64,000 nt of DNA from Sphaerosporella brunnea (lineage: Eukaryota; Ascomycota; Pezizomycetes; Pezizales; Pyronemataceae), in contig VXIS01000175.1 of assembly GCA_008704415.1 (NCBI GenBank), forward strand, positions 33,497 through 97,496, read 5' to 3'. The notes below the pieces were generated by a model that saw nothing but the letters and a program-made list of their open reading frames with translations, was not told the DNA's origin and did no database searches. The position numbers and the translations under genes were made by a program. Of the stretch, positions 1 to 12,740 are shown in pieces (position 1 is the stretch's first letter; each line of letters begins with the position of its first letter).

Positions 1-766
1 AATGATGGAGTCAAAGGGCCGTGGTTTGTACTTCTGTGCAGGGTGTTTCTGATCTTTTGAGGGGCGACGGTCGGCATGCTTTTGATATCACTCGGCTGCT
101 TTTTTTCAGAAACCGGTTGCATTCATAGGTAAGCCGGGAAGGGAGAGGCTAGAGATGTAACTATCCCAGATTCATAGTCCATCACTCAGTCTACCGTCTC
201 CAGCCTCCGCTCTCGACTTGAGCTTTCAAAACCGAGACAAGGCCCCTTGATATCGGCATATTTTGACTCATTCCCATCATGAAAAGACTTTTGACGTCTG
301 TGCCGACCATTACTTAGATAGCAAAATTTGAAGGCACGTACGAAATCCCGGCGTCGTCAGCAGAAAAACCGAAAGCGCTCCATGGATGCACGGTAATTTT
401 TGTGATTGTTCTACAAGCGATACCTAGGACGCAAGCAGGCCTTCCAGAATACGTAAGCTACCTCACAAACGCCTTCTTAACAGTAAGGCCCAATTAAGGA
501 AACTGGCAAGAACATCGCGGCTCAGCAGGATCCCGCTGCTCAGGCTACGTCCAAAATCACCGTTTAGGGGAGAACCGGGCAAAATCCTCTTCACCGTAGT
601 AGCAACTAGGGGAGGGTTGGAATACATGACACGCTCGCCAGCACAATCGCGGCGGCCACGGCTTTGACATATAACACACAAATCAGCCTCAGGCTGAAAC
701 TTTCCCAACCTTCTCTCGCACCTCAATCCTTCGCTTCCTCCTCATGGACCGTCGTACATCTGCTAG
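1..766. other. Intergenic, no supported gene
   Basis: Short open frames exist here, the longest 87 codons at 463-726 on the minus strand. None has splice support or a recognisable motif. Nothing else stands out. Confidence 0.5.
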
Positions 767-1187
767 CTACTCTTCCGGCTGATCCGGGACAACTTCCTCT
801 TCCGCCTCCAGTTGTTTAATTTCCGACTTTCGTAAGTGTAAGCCTTCGCACATCGCATAGGGTCTCTCAAAGAGAGAGTGCGTGTACGCACATCTGAAAT
901 CTCTTCGGGCACATCCAAGACCCAGTAGTAGTCTTCATCTCTCAGCTGTCGATCCAACCGTTAGCCATCAGCCCAGCACAAGTGTTATAGGAAGGTAATA
1001 CATGGAACGAGTACTGTCCCTCGAACTTTTTATCCAGCAAACGCTTGAGCGATTTCTTGGAGATGTTTGCGGCGTCAATCTCTTGGAGCACCATTGTGGT
1101 TGTGGTGGTTGCGGGGACGGGGATGCAATTCTCGTGTTCCCGTTTCTTTGACGACCGATGTTTATGTGCCGTACGCTGATGTGACAT
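767..1187 (-). CDS. Small spliced hypothetical protein
   Basis: I do not recognise this protein. Translation would start at the ATG whose first base is 1187. Exon 1 is 1187-1002, with a basic Ser/Lys/Arg/His-rich N-terminus followed by a run of five Thr. A 56-bp intron (1001-946) has donor GTATTA, branch-like GCTAAC and acceptor GACAG, and it preserves the frame. The next exon reads LRDEDYYWVLDVPEEISD. If it is left unspliced the frame ends at a TAG at 763-765, giving 122 aa. A second intron of about 65 bp (donor GTGCGT, acceptor GAAAG) would instead give an acidic Glu-rich tail ending at 767-769 and a protein of about 100 aa. The in-frame fungal-type intron is the main argument that this is a real gene. 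No domain can be named. It could be the 3' part of a larger gene. Confidence 0.42.
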
Positions 1188-4100
1188 CAGAGGATAGGCT
1201 ACGTAGCCCGCTACACCGAGCCCGCAACCTTAATTGGGCCTTTGTGCAAATCCACCGTTGCGTCGGCACGTGGCTAGAGAATGCTCTACCGTGCACAAGC
1301 GTGCTTGTCTTGAGTCTTGACTCGCATCATTGTCGTGGGCACGAACCAGCTCTTAGGTGTCGATGCATTCTTCAGCTATGAGTCACCCCTCCCTTCAAAG
1401 CCGAGCATACCAGTCCAGTTCAAGAAATTTCACCGAAAGGATAGAAGGCTCTCCAGAGTGCCTTGACCAGGCTCACAGTCCGACCACAGATGGATATCGA
1501 TATTCAGATCTGGATTGATCATTCTCCTTGTTCCTCATAAGAACCTTAAGCGTGGCCGGCGAACAACAGATTTCCGGTCCGGGAGTAACATGCTGGGCGG
1601 CTTCAATGGTATCATACGATCCATGACCTACCGACAACACATTGGGGGATGGTCACCAACGGGATCCTGAAGCCCAGAGGCTTCCGTAAAGTCAGGAAAG
1701 CGAGTGACCCGGAACAGGCCATGGCTGCGACCGGCGATTGAGGAAGTCAGGCAGGCGGCAGTTGAGCGCCGCCACCGCCGCCGCCGCCCTTCAAAGGCCT
1801 GGCGAGGCCGAACAGTGCCAGGAAAATAAAGTGATGCAATAGGCAAATCTTAACTCTTGATTCTTTTGTGACCGGTGTTCACCCCATGCCATTTCATTCA
1901 CCTTGCATCACCGAGCCCAGTAGAAACCCCACAATTCCCAGCCGATGCGGCCTCCGTCCTGTCAATGTCTCCCACCGTCCGAGGCTTCGATGATACTCAA
2001 TCGTTAATGGGGAGTTTGGCCAACGCGTGGGCAGCCCTGATACTTCCATCAGGCTTATTGCAAGGCCTCGCAAGTGTGAGAGTGGGTCCATCCCGGGTGG
2101 CTTGAAAGGCATCATGCGTTACATGTACAGCTCTAGACTGGGCCTCTCCTCGATCACGTCCATCGGGTTAAGGTTCGGGTGTGTTTTGCTCATGGCTCTT
2201 CCGCCGGGCCTGCTTGGGCCGCGTCCGACCAGCCCAGCCCACCAACTCGAAAGCCTGAAGGCTCCCAACCCACCCTAAAAGCCTGGCGTCTTCGGGATGG
2301 GCTACTGACTGGATCCGGCGCAGCCGGGACAGCACGTCGATGGCCAAACACCAACGAACCGTATACGCACCGTCAGCAACCAATACACTTTCAATGAGTT
2401 GGCCAGAAAATGGGGCACCAGCAGAACAAGTCTCAGCAACTGCATATGTACCAACATGGACTCTGCCGCTCGAATACGCGCAAACACATCGGCCGAGGGC
2501 CTAGGAGGAAACCACACGGCATGTAGGGAATGCGGAAGGGTAAGATATCAAAGTACCGACTTGTCAGAGTTGTACGGAGTTAAATTGGACGCTGTTTATC
2601 CAATGCAGCGGCGCATGAGGCATCACTCGTGAAACCTACCCCCGATGCAAGTGTTACAATCGTCGGAATTATCCATATTCCAGCTGGTAGTACTGTGCCC
2701 ACAACCCGCAAATTGAGTGCTGCTCCTGAGGAACTGCGTTCTGCTAATTAGTGATCACAGTGACCCTGCTGAGATCAATGACTCTAGATATCCACCATGC
2801 CCAGCAAATCAAGACAACTACACCGTCGTGATCCTTAGGACACCCCTGTTTTTCATTCTCAGCCAGCTTCTCTTTAGTTTGGGCTCACATGCACATCAGG
2901 CGCCAAAAACACAGAACGTCCAGCTCAGAGCAGAGCACAGAGCTGCCGGCATGCCATGGAACAAGAAGCAGCAGATAAGGCTCCTCCCTCCACCCATGGT
3001 AGAGGTCTACGGCCCCCACCCGCAACCTGAAGCTTCAACTGCCTATAAGCTCCCGCTCCGGCTCCTCTCGTCCGGTAAATTACCAGCCAGTCCTCTCTTC
3101 ACCGACACAGGTTTTTGGCAAAGCCGAGATCTTGGGCGTACATACATATAAACACAAACTGGGTGAATCAGCCCAAAGTACCGTCCGCCGGTAGTTGGGG
3201 AGTAACTCTACAAGGGGCAGATATCGCTTCCAAGTATAGTTACCCCCACCACTCTCAGATGGCCGAGCATGCCTGATCACTCGTTAAACCTACGTTTCGG
3301 CCCAACCCCTTTTCCCCTTTTTCCTGTGAAGCTCCTACACCTGGGTCGCCTGTATTAGCCTCGGGGCAGTTTCTCTGGTATTCCAATGCTGTATTCTCGG
3401 CGGGTAGAGACGACAAGCGGTTCTACCCGGCGAATTGGTTCCTACTCCAGTGGGGGCGTGTTTTTTTTTGGGGGGGGGGTACGTAGGAAACGGAGCAGCC
3501 GAAAGTTCGGTTGAGGTACGCAAAAACGTCGTTTTCGGTAAGTGTGCAGACAGGCATGTTTAGTGATGAAAATCTTCCGGATATGCATGGGTGCAACCGC
3601 GTGGTTTAAGTCTGGTTGTTATTACTGCGCAACCACGGTTGGGTATGTATTACATGTTGCGGAGTAATACAACTGGGCCCTGGTGCACGCGGTGTTTGTT
3701 CCCTAGCTTGAAACCAGCGGTGAGTATCGAGACGAGCTCTCGCGCGGGGGGGGGGGGGGGGGCAGAAAGACGTGCGTGTCCGCTTGCTGTTTTGTCCGCC
3801 TCGCCCTTCTCTGCGCAGTTTTAAGGCGAAGCCGGTATATGCAGGTACACTGAGCGCAGGGAAACACGAAATAAACACAGCTGCCTTTTCTCACCGCAGC
3901 AGCTGGTTAGCCAGCCCGCCACGGCTTCTGGAACAACGACAACCAACACGCCCAGTTTGCAGATCCCCTCCCCGGCGCGCATGTGGAGACGCGCATGCAG
4001 GAACCCGCCGGCCTTCTAGAACGCCATGTCCGCGGCCGACGGGATCATCATGCATCGGCGACGGACGCAGGTGGCAGGGCGAAGGGAGATCGTAGAATGA

Positions 4101-6346
4101 GTGCAGCAGCTCAGGACCGCTGCGTCGGATGGAAGTGGCAAAAGCGCCACCCAAAGCGACAGCGTGTAAACGAGCCTCCGGATCGTCCGGGAAGATCATG
4201 TCTCGGCCGCCGCGAACCAACGGATCGGGAATAGCCGTGGGATGTCTGCGGACACGTAGGAAGAGGCGCTGAAAGCGACCCGACGGTGAGGATGGATGGA
4301 ACGAAATTGGCGGTGTTTCGAAGAGAGCCAGACAAACAAACAAAACGGGGAAACGTATTGGTGCCCCAACAAAAAGCAGCCGAGATCTGCACGCGCATAT
4401 GCCTGGAACGAGAAGTGTTGGCTGTTATCCCACCGCAGCCTCGGTGCTCGCGTTTACGTATTGAGGCTGACATACAGAAAGTGGGTACCCTTCCATCCCA
4501 TTGCCAGCTACCGTGAAACCTGCAGCAAACCAGTCTTTTGTCGGAAACCTCATCCTAACATAGCCGTCGCCCTTCCTTCCTTCCGTGGTCGATTTTCTCG
4601 AACATCGGTTGTTCGCATGCAATCCCCCGAGTCTCGAAACAAGGGCCAATACCGCCAATACCCGGGTTGCTCATCCTTCACCGAAACAACATCTCCAAAA
4701 TACCTCAATCGGATGCGGCATCGATCGGATCAACAGTCAAAGGGGATCGCCGCAACTCAGCACGAAAAAAACAAAAAACAAAAAACAAAAGCTTCCAATT
4801 CCTCCTCGAGCCGGCGGCCCGGTTAAGCGTCCTTGATATGTTTCATCCACCGAGCAGCGTTGTACGGCACTGCTCCTGCCGACAGGCCAGGAGGCAACGT
4901 GCCTTATGCGTGGCCGTTAGATACGCTGTAGACATGTTACCGTCTCCCCGCTTGACTGCATATGATGAACGGCGCAGCTGCTGGTAAGGCAGCAGCCCAA
5001 GTATGCAGGTATCCGTGAGCAGCAACAGAAAACTTGCGATTGCGCATGCAAACTCCATCCTGACATCAACCGCCTCACGAAACCACCACCTTCCGATAGC
5101 GAGGGGCAGTTACAGGCACTTGCACATACCGATTAGGTGACAATTACCACCTGGAGTCATTTTCAACTTCAGATCTGATCCCACGTTTGCTTCATATTAA
5201 GGAGTGCGATTGGCGCTCTTCTCGCCGCATTTTCACCGCACACATGTGAAAGTAAACAGCCGTCTCAGTCCCAGCCAGATCTCGAGGACGCTGTCAGGCC
5301 TTTCGAATTTCAGCGTCAGGGCGACCCCGCTCCTATCGCGCCTGGTGAAGCTGTGGCAACAACCCAAAAGAAACAATCGTGCATCGGTGGACATTAAGCG
5401 CGAGACGCGAGGCGATGCACATGGCCCCATAGGTGCACATATGACGTCTCAGACAGGCCCGGGATCTGATACATGCGGTGGGGCTCTCGCTGTCATCAGT
5501 CACGTGCCGTTAACGCCCTGGCCTGGTCCGTGCGTTCGGCTGCAATGGGTAGGCTGTTTCTGGAATGGATATCAAAACAAGTTGAAATCACGGTTCGAAT
5601 ATCAACATCCATAGCACCAGCACACCATCACAACCACCAACCGTTTGGAAATTAGTAAATGCGTGGGGACGCCAGCCCCCACAACCGTCGTTGCAAGTAC
5701 CTACTACACATAAGAATAACCATAGGGTGCTAACAGATATACCAATAAAAAAAAAAAGAGAAGTACACAGAATACAGCGTCTATGCATACGAGATATCCA
5801 AAAGCACAATGTCCACCCCACGCGGCAAAAAAAAAAAAAAGCAAAAGTTAAGCATACATATACTCTCGTCAAGAAAACCGCCGCCCGTTGCCATAATAAT
5901 ACTGAATCTAAAATACATGACCGCCCCAATAAGGGGAAAAACAAAAAAAAAACGCCAGTCCATAATACCGCACCGTTTGAAAGTAAAGAAGAAGAAAAAG
6001 TCTAAAACGCACAAGGGGGAAAAATCACAAGGGTAAACATATCCACACGCCGAAAACAGTTACAACCCGGACGCCCGGCAAAAATGCGCAAACGATATCT
6101 GGATGAATGGAGTGGTGGTAATGGAGGTGGAGATGGTGGGTGAGCTGCGATTGCGTCGTGTCGTCATAATTGTAGAAGCAATCCTCCCGTGCGACCAGAC
6201 GCAAGGCTTTGATGATCTCCATTGCAGCATATCTTTCCGCCCGCCCGCCGAGCCCGCGCGAAATGTTGTCTGTCTAAGTAACATGCATATCCGCCGCCTA
6301 TACCGCCGTCGATTTCCGTCGCATTCGTCCACAACTATCGTTTTTT
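1188..6346. other. Long gene-poor stretch
   Basis: More than 5 kb without a supportable gene. Open frames up to 176 codons (4296-4826, plus) have no recognisable content and an atypical composition. Contents seen: a GCC/CCG trinucleotide tract near 1766-1790, a 17-nt G run at 3746-3762, a second G run near 3468-3480, and A-rich tracts between about 5740 and 6005. This may be intergenic or decayed repeat DNA. Confidence 0.5.
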
Positions 6347-6511
6347 TTAAACTGTGTGCGCACACGGCCTGCAAGTCTTGAGCTTGCAGTATTTGCATTC
6401 GAATATAAACCAGTGCGGGCCAGAGCCACACATGCCGCAGTTCCAAAGCAGCAACGTCGTCTCGGACTTGATGATCTTGAAAGAGTGGTGACAATAACCC
6501 GGAATTGCCAT
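6347..6511 (-). CDS. Small cysteine-rich putative zinc-binding protein
   Basis: A 54-codon frame from the ATG at 6511 to TAA. It holds six cysteines spaced as C-x2-C-x10-C-x2-C-x4-C-x2-C (WNCGMCGSGPHW, then CKYCKLKTCRPC), which looks like a zinc ribbon or treble clef. Codons upstream of the ATG stay open to about 6790 but contain no other ATG in this frame, so either this is the whole protein or it is the last exon of a longer gene whose upstream exons I could not place. The cysteine spacing is the only evidence. No function is claimed. A chance open frame cannot be excluded. Confidence 0.35.
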   Translation of the reverse strand: MAIPGYCHHSFKIIKSETTLLLWNCGMCGSGPHWFIFECKYCKLKTCRPCAHTV

Positions 6512-9500
6512 TGGCGATGGTGTCGTCGGCGGGTAAAACGATTTTCGTTTCGATAGCGGAAGGTGCCGAGAGCGTCTCGGAAAAAATTCCCGTGATTTTG
6601 CGATGCAGATGCGAGCAACGGCGGGTATGCAAGAGTTGTAGAGTACCACGTTGCAGGTGCTGCGTTGGCGAAAGATATCAAGAGCAGGCGGGGGGGGGGG
6701 ATGTGAGGCTATTGGGGGTTGACCGAAGCCCGAAGCAGCACGAAAGTCGAATCGAGTCAGGAGGTTTGTTCGAGGTCCTTTGCGCGGCAAAAGCAGGCCG
6801 GTAGAGAGAGCCAGCTACTTACTAGGCGAAGGGGATAGCCGAGCGTAATCTGCAGCTTCAGTAAAAAAGGTTGGGAGGGTCTATGCTGCCCTTTTATGTG
6901 AGGCCGTGGCATTCGCGGCTCGAGCTCCAGCTGCTGCGAGGAGAGCTCTACCGAAATTGTCACCCCCGCCTGCCCTCGATCCGGAAACACTCAGACTCAT
7001 CCATCCCACACCAATGCACACGTCAACCGGGAGGAAACATCTCTCGGCGTTGGAGGCTGTTCGCTGTGCCCCCCTGACGCTGGCAGCTGGCTTCCCTTGA
7101 CCTGGCCGTCGGGGATCCTGCAATGCACCGTTCCGTCATGAGCAGTTCGAGAGGCGTAGGTACACAGCATGGCCTCGGATCCGCGCAGGCGGAGGTGCTC
7201 CACGGGGCAGCCAGCCGCCTGATCGTCGTTCCATCTAAAGTAGGCCGCGGTTGGTGGTGCCAGTGCCGGCAAGATTGCCTGTGGGTCCGGAAGGCAGTCT
7301 CTGCCCCAAACGGCGTCAAACCGGCCTCCCTCAGGCAACGAGACGATTCAGCCCGCGGTCCTGTCTACAAGGTCGCAGCCCCCGGAGACTCCCTAGCTTG
7401 AAGGCCGTGGATGGTTTGGAGGGAGGGATCGAGCGCAACCAATCTGCTGGGAAGCACCCACCAGAGCAGCGAGGCGCTAGCGGTGTTGCATGGACGTCCA
7501 ACAGCTGGGCGGCGTGTTCTTGTCTCCTTCGGTTTCCAGTTCCCGCTCCCTGGGTCCGTCTTAAGCCATGTCTCGCGGGTTTTAATCCCTGGGAACGCAC
7601 TAATAAATCAGCGCTCAGAGCCTGTTCCCGCGCTTGATGGAAACTGGCACAATGCCAGAGCTATCGAAGGCTCGAAGGCGCTTTCCACAGCATGGCAAAA
7701 GTTCGTGGGTACGAAGAGTGGCGAGCACACCCAGCCCACCACTCAAGCCATCGGCCCCCTGTGTCGCTCAAACTGCGCTCGCGCGGCGCGGCGACGAAGG
7801 AAGCTGGCCAGCAACGATTGGATGGATGTCTGTTGGCATCTACTGGGGTTTCCGCGCACCAGTGCAAAGCCGTCTATCTAGAAACGTGACTCCCCGGAGA
7901 TGATGCCCGTTTCTTTTTTTGCGCTCCTGCTTGCTTTTCCTTCCTCTTTCTCGTCGGGCAACATAAGACGTGGGGGGGAGGAAGGAGGCGGGATCCGACG
8001 CGAGGGGACAGTCTGGGACCACCAATGTGGTGCGTCTGTGGTGTCTTATCCCCAAACAAATACAAACAAAGGGCTCGTCACCGGACGGGACACGGCGACT
8101 TCGTGTTCGAGAAGCGCGGGGGGTCCTTGCGGCTTGTTTCCCACACTGCCTTGCGCCTTGTTTCCCACACCGTCCTCACCGCCACCTGGTTGGGTTGGCT
8201 CGGAAGCTGTGTCACAGCATCGGGGCTGTTCCTCCCTTCGAATCTCTCTCTGCTCCCCTTTCTTCGCCCGAGGCTGCGGCCAGCTTCGCAGCCGGTGGTG
8301 GTGGACACGCTGCAGTGCGCGTGGCACCGAGCCGCGCAAACAGCGGGGCGGTTGCTGCTAGGAACTGGGTACATCTAGCGATGGGCATCTCATCGACGGG
8401 CCTTTGCATGCAGATTGCAGCACCCGATCGCCCGGTACATTGCAGTCCGGGTTAAACCAAGTTGAGCATCCCAGACCTTCGACTCCAGACACCGGCGCCT
8501 TTCAGAACAGCTGGCCCGGAGATATGAGTTTCGGCACGGACGCGAAATAGACAAAGGGCTGTTCGGTAGAGCATATGTATGCAACCGACGCGGACTGGCT
8601 CCATCCATGTGACTGGGAGTCAACGTGAAACGAGCTGCTTTTTTGCTTTTTTTCTTTTTTTTCTTCGATGGATGTTTGCAACTGGCCGTCTTCGTGAGAT
8701 CATATGTTTCGCACCTGGTTGTCCAACAAGTGGATACCCCCGGTGATCCGATCCCAATGATCCGAGTCGAGCAGGCACTCGCGCGACCGAAAAACACCCC
8801 CAAATCAAAGTGTCATCTTCATCTGGGCTAGGGTTGTCGTGGATTTGTTTTGCGTGGAAATGCAAAGGTTCAGGGAGCTCCCCGAAAAGGTCGTGCATTC
8901 TCGGCGTGATAGATACAGTACGAGTATGCAACGATGAACAAAAACAACAGCATCGCCCTTCTTTCCGATGCCGGCGGTCATGAATCTCGATGTCCTGATG
9001 TCCTGATGGGCATTGTCAAGTCTGATCGATCACATCTGGAGATATTCAGTGCGCGCGATATGCTAAAAATCGCGATTTTGGCGCAAGATCCAATATTCGA
9101 CCTTTAGGGAGTAACCCAAAAGTCAACCTTTGATATTGCGCAATATGCTGATATTGAAAATTCTACCGTGAGCAGAATTTCGACCAATATTACACTCGTC
9201 GCCCTGGAATAAACATAATTTCACTGTTATATATGCCACAACCCCGAACAGGCTTTTCTCTGAACACTATATCTGATATTATGTGCATATATTGAGGCGA
9301 CTTCACATCTCGCGAGTTTAACATGGCCCCTGACATGAAGCCAAAGCCTTATTTGCCAGTCCCCAGTTGCCAACAACCCTGGAATCAAATCACATCCACC
9401 ATTCGGGCCGTAGTTGCTTCTATCCATGATAATCAGGAGCACCGCACTCCTCGCAATTGCAAGGAGGTGCGGTGTAGATCATCCGAGGCCCGACTTCCAG

Positions 9501-10543
9501 CCGACCGAAGATGTGGTATCATACCATGGCCCCCACAACAACGAAGCCCGTTGCTGTTTCATTGACCTAGGCCTAGAATTAGCACTCACTCAACACCCAT
9601 TCACCGCTAGGCATTGCGGAAATTTTAGGAAGTTAAAAAGTTGTGAAAATGGGTTGTTGGGACTTGTTAGCCATGTGATTGAGTGTTGATAACCCGTAAA
9701 GTGGCTGAACTGCCGTTAGTAATTCAAGGGCCTTCGAAAAGCAGAGAAACAATGTACCCTGGTATTTCCAGCTTTGATTCTTTTGGCCTGGTAGCGGGTG
9801 TCCAAAACATTAGATATCACTCGTAGATTCGGGAATCTAGCTTTTTAAGCGCAGATCAAGTTACTCGTGATTGCTTAGCTTAGCTTCGGGTTTTAATTCA
9901 ATAAGTGCTTGTGGAGTGCTCAAGTTTTCTATCCAGACCCGTCTACTATATATCTGCTAATGCCAGGTGGGTAGTCTTTTCTTTATGCACCCTTTAGCAT
10001 GTGTTCACCATCGCCGATGCTCGTTCTCGGCATCGTAATCGTCTTCCTTGGCGCTTTTGGCCACCAGGCCTTGGCCCCGTAGGAGAAACCCCAGTGATCG
10101 TCACTGGTAGGCGGCACCAGTGGGGCATTACCCCAGCTCAGGAGGTCGGGTGGCCGGCTGGATTGAAAGCGGCGAGGATGGAGTGAAGTCTGTGGGTTCT
10201 GGCCAGATGGGGAATTGGGAGTGGGGATACCGGTGGGTGGACTGTTGAACTTGCTGCTGAGGTGCCATTCCTTGGTACATGTACCTAGCGGCTTGAGTTC
10301 GCCCGGAGTTCACTATTAGTCCGGCACCCATATAAGTAATATAAGCTACCTAGGCAGTGATTACCGGGAGCAATTCTGTTGGGACACAAAAAGGCCATTG
10401 GTGCTGCTGGAACACGATCTCGAGATACAATTCACGGAGCGAGTGATGACGTTCCTATTTTATCTCTAAACCGTAGCCGTAACCATTCCAAACAGCGTAC
10501 ATAGGAAAGCTTACAGTAGCAAAACAGAGCAAGAAGCCGCCTC
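6512..10543. other. Gene-poor stretch with small repeats
   Basis: No gene supported. A roughly 25-bp imperfect tandem duplication lies at about 8126-8175 (two copies of CTTGYGSCTTGTTTCCCACAC). An imperfect hairpin lies at 9440-9473. Roughly 9000-9990 looks AT-richer than its surroundings. An open frame at 10128-10331 (minus) is discussed among the rejected items. Confidence 0.5.
9440..9473. repeat. 34-bp imperfect hairpin
   Basis: The two 17-nt arms CACCGCACTCCTCGCAA and TTGCAAGGAGGTGCGGTG are near reverse complements with about two mismatches, meeting at a perfect GCAATTGC centre. No neighbouring open frame suggests a terminator or RNA role. Its function is unknown. Confidence 0.6.
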
Positions 10544-11806
10544 CTATCTTCTATCCCGCCCACCATGGTCTCGGTCCCTACTGCGTCTTCTACGATCGCT
10601 GTCTCTGCCGCTATCCTTTTCTCTTCGGCGGTCGCGGTCGCGGTCACGGTCACGGTCCCGCCCGCTGTCCCTGTGTCTGTCCCGGTCCTTGTCCCGACCA
10701 GAGCGGTCAGAGGACCTATCCCTTCGTCGTCGACGACCTGAGTCCTCATCCCTTCGTCTAGAGTCCCTATCGCGGTCTCTTCTCCTCTCGCCTCTTCCGC
10801 CATGCCTGTCCCGTCCACCTCCGCTCTCATCCCTCCTCTCGAGCTCAGCACTCTTCCCATTACTCGGCTTCTCCTCGATTTGTTGTTCGTCCACCGGCTT
10901 GCCGGTCTTCTTATCGATCTTGACAACCGGAATGTAAGTCGTATCCGGCCGTCTACCCCCCTTCTTCTTATCTCCACTTCCCCACGACCCAAGCTCCGGG
11001 ATCTCGGCCATCGGCTTCGCACCGATCCCCAGAAACGCCGGCCTCTTCTCCAGAAGCCGTAGCTTACCACTCTTATCTCCCGCCTTCCCCCGTTTCCCGC
11101 CCAATTCCTCGCCACCTTTCCACCCCATCCCTCGCAACAGCGCAGCACCGAAGTCCTCAACGGGGACGGCAGCGTAGTCTGCGAGTGTGGGTACATCGGG
11201 GCGGGACTCTACATCCCTTTTATAAGCGCCATCCTCTCCACCAGCGCTGCTGTTTTTCCAATCATCCGTTCCGACCGTGTGCGCAATGACCAAATCACTT
11301 CCCCTCTTCTCCACACCCATCAACGCAGCAATCGCGCGCTCATCCTCCGTCATTTCCTTCCCCTGTGGCGTAGCCTCGTCAATCTCCACCTCCACCTCCA
11401 CCTCCACCTGCTTCTCGAACGTTTGCAGTCCATATGTCTCCCCCTCGCCAGTATTCTGGACCTCCGCCGTTGCCGTCGCTGTCTCTTCGCCGCGCCTCGC
11501 TTCTTCGGGTATGTAAATGGCCCGCTTGTTCCTTCGCAGCTCCGCCTCGCGTCTCCAGTCGCGGTTCTGCATCGCAGGAATTACGAGTGGCACGGCGGGC
11601 TTTTTGGCGGGCTTCGAGCCGTCGATGGCTCCTCCGCGCGAAAGGTCGAAGGTGCTCACACGCTGCACTTTGCCGTGGTGCTCATCTTCTGAGTCTGAGT
11701 CGTGGCCGAGGGCGCGCTTGTTGCGGGTACTGGAGTTCTCCTTGCGTTTGGCAGAGCTGCTAGGCTTGGAGCCTAGGGAGAGGCTGAAGGGTTTGGTGGA
11801 GGCCAT
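10544..11806 (-). CDS. SPP2: Pre-mRNA-splicing factor Spp2 (G-patch protein)
   Basis: Intronless 420-aa protein. The ATG at 11806 was chosen because it begins MASTKPFSLSLGSK, the low-complexity start typical of the family; the open frame upstream of it has no conserved content. A G-patch-like segment at roughly residues 230-275 is introduced by VPVEDFGAALLRGMGW, followed by a basic Gly/Lys linker and RPAFLGIGAKP, then a TTYIPVVKIDKKTGKPV segment. In yeast, Spp2 uses its G-patch to bind and activate the DEAH helicase Prp2 at the first catalytic step of splicing; this role is from the family. The last ~100 residues are almost entirely Arg, Asp, Ser and Glu (RD/RS-like repeats), longer than in yeast Spp2 and probably disordered. 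The first half has acidic and Lys-rich stretches plus an EVEVEVE repeat. It has no close partner gene. Confidence 0.88.
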   Translation of the reverse strand: MASTKPFSLSLGSKPSSSAKRKENSSTRNKRALGHDSDSEDEHHGKVQRVSTFDLSRGGAIDGSKPAKKPAVPLVIPAMQNRDWRREAELRRNKRAIYIPEEARRGEETATATAEVQNTGEGETYGLQTFEKQVEVEVEVEIDEATPQGKEMTEDERAIAALMGVEKRGSDLVIAHTVGTDDWKNSSAGGEDGAYKRDVESRPDVPTLADYAAVPVEDFGAALLRGMGWKGGEELGGKRGKAGDKSGKLRLLEKRPAFLGIGAKPMAEIPELGSWGSGDKKKGGRRPDTTYIPVVKIDKKTGKPVDEQQIEEKPSNGKSAELERRDESGGGRDRHGGRGERRRDRDRDSRRRDEDSGRRRRRDRSSDRSGRDKDRDRHRDSGRDRDRDRDRDRRREKDSGRDSDRRRRSRDRDHGGRDRR

Positions 11807-12740
11807 GCTTGGAGGTTGGTGAAGCTGGTGGCGAGGATGGTTGTTAAGGTGGTGAGATAAGATGCATCTGATAACACACTTGACTACATACATACCGAGT
11901 GACTCACACCCACGCAACATCGAAGAGGCAACTACACCCTAAATATAATCCGAAAATCGAGCTGAAGATACATCCATTACAAGCATCGTGAAGTCCCAGC
12001 TGGTGAGTTGAGAAGCCTCTTGTACGTTTCTTAGATACCCTTGGGAGTTCCAGGCTAGCCCTGTGTAGAGATGTCAGCCTAGCGTGTGACAGTATTGTAC
12101 TATACTCTATCGCCACCTAGGTAGTTAGTGACAACACCAAGCCGTTATTTTGCAGCTGGTGGTGCGAGAGCGGGTGGTGCGGCGAGGGCGCGCGGGGGAG
12201 CTCTGAGCTCTCTCTGTTCTCAACTGCCTGCGCTCAAAACATAAAAGGATGGCCCTCCTTGGGCGGCCAGAAACTGTGTTGAGCTGTGGCTGGCGTGGCT
12301 TCTCACAGTGGCTGAGGTGCTTAGTGGCGGCACACCCTTTGTATCGACACATGACATAATACTTTATCGCATCTCAGGATACTGTATTCCGACTTCCGGG
12401 CTGCTACACCAACAGTCACTCTGTTCGTGAACTTGTTCGATGCAGGCCGTGGACATCGCTATGCTTTGATTTATTGTACGCCGATTCACGTCATGATTTT
12501 ACGCTGGCCGGCCTCACATGTACTCATACTACAAATATGACCACATGCCAACGGGCACAGATATTCAACAACAGATGGGTATTGATTGATTTGCAGAGTA
12601 TTCAGACATCGAGTAGGTACTTTGACAGGTTTCGATCCAAAGAGGAACCAAAACACCCAAAGATTGGTACAAATTGTCTGAACGTAGCTGAAAAAGAATG
12701 AAGTGAAGACCCAAAACCATGGCATACACACCGTCAAAAA
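11807..12740. other. Intergenic region
   Basis: Lies between the SPP2 start and the 3' end of the next gene. It presumably contains the SPP2 promoter and 5' UTR (11807-12100). No coding or RNA feature could be supported. Confidence 0.5.

Noticed and set aside
4296..4826. 176-codon open frame on the plus strand
   Set aside because: No recognisable motif, low-complexity Lys/Gln tail from an A-rich tract, no splice context.
10040..10331. Gln/Pro-rich frame on the minus strand, perhaps with an intron
   Set aside because: From ATG 10331 it reads MAPQQQVQQSTHRYPHSQFP-like sequence that resembles a transcription-factor linker, but splice sites and a stop could not be fixed. Too weak to list as a gene.
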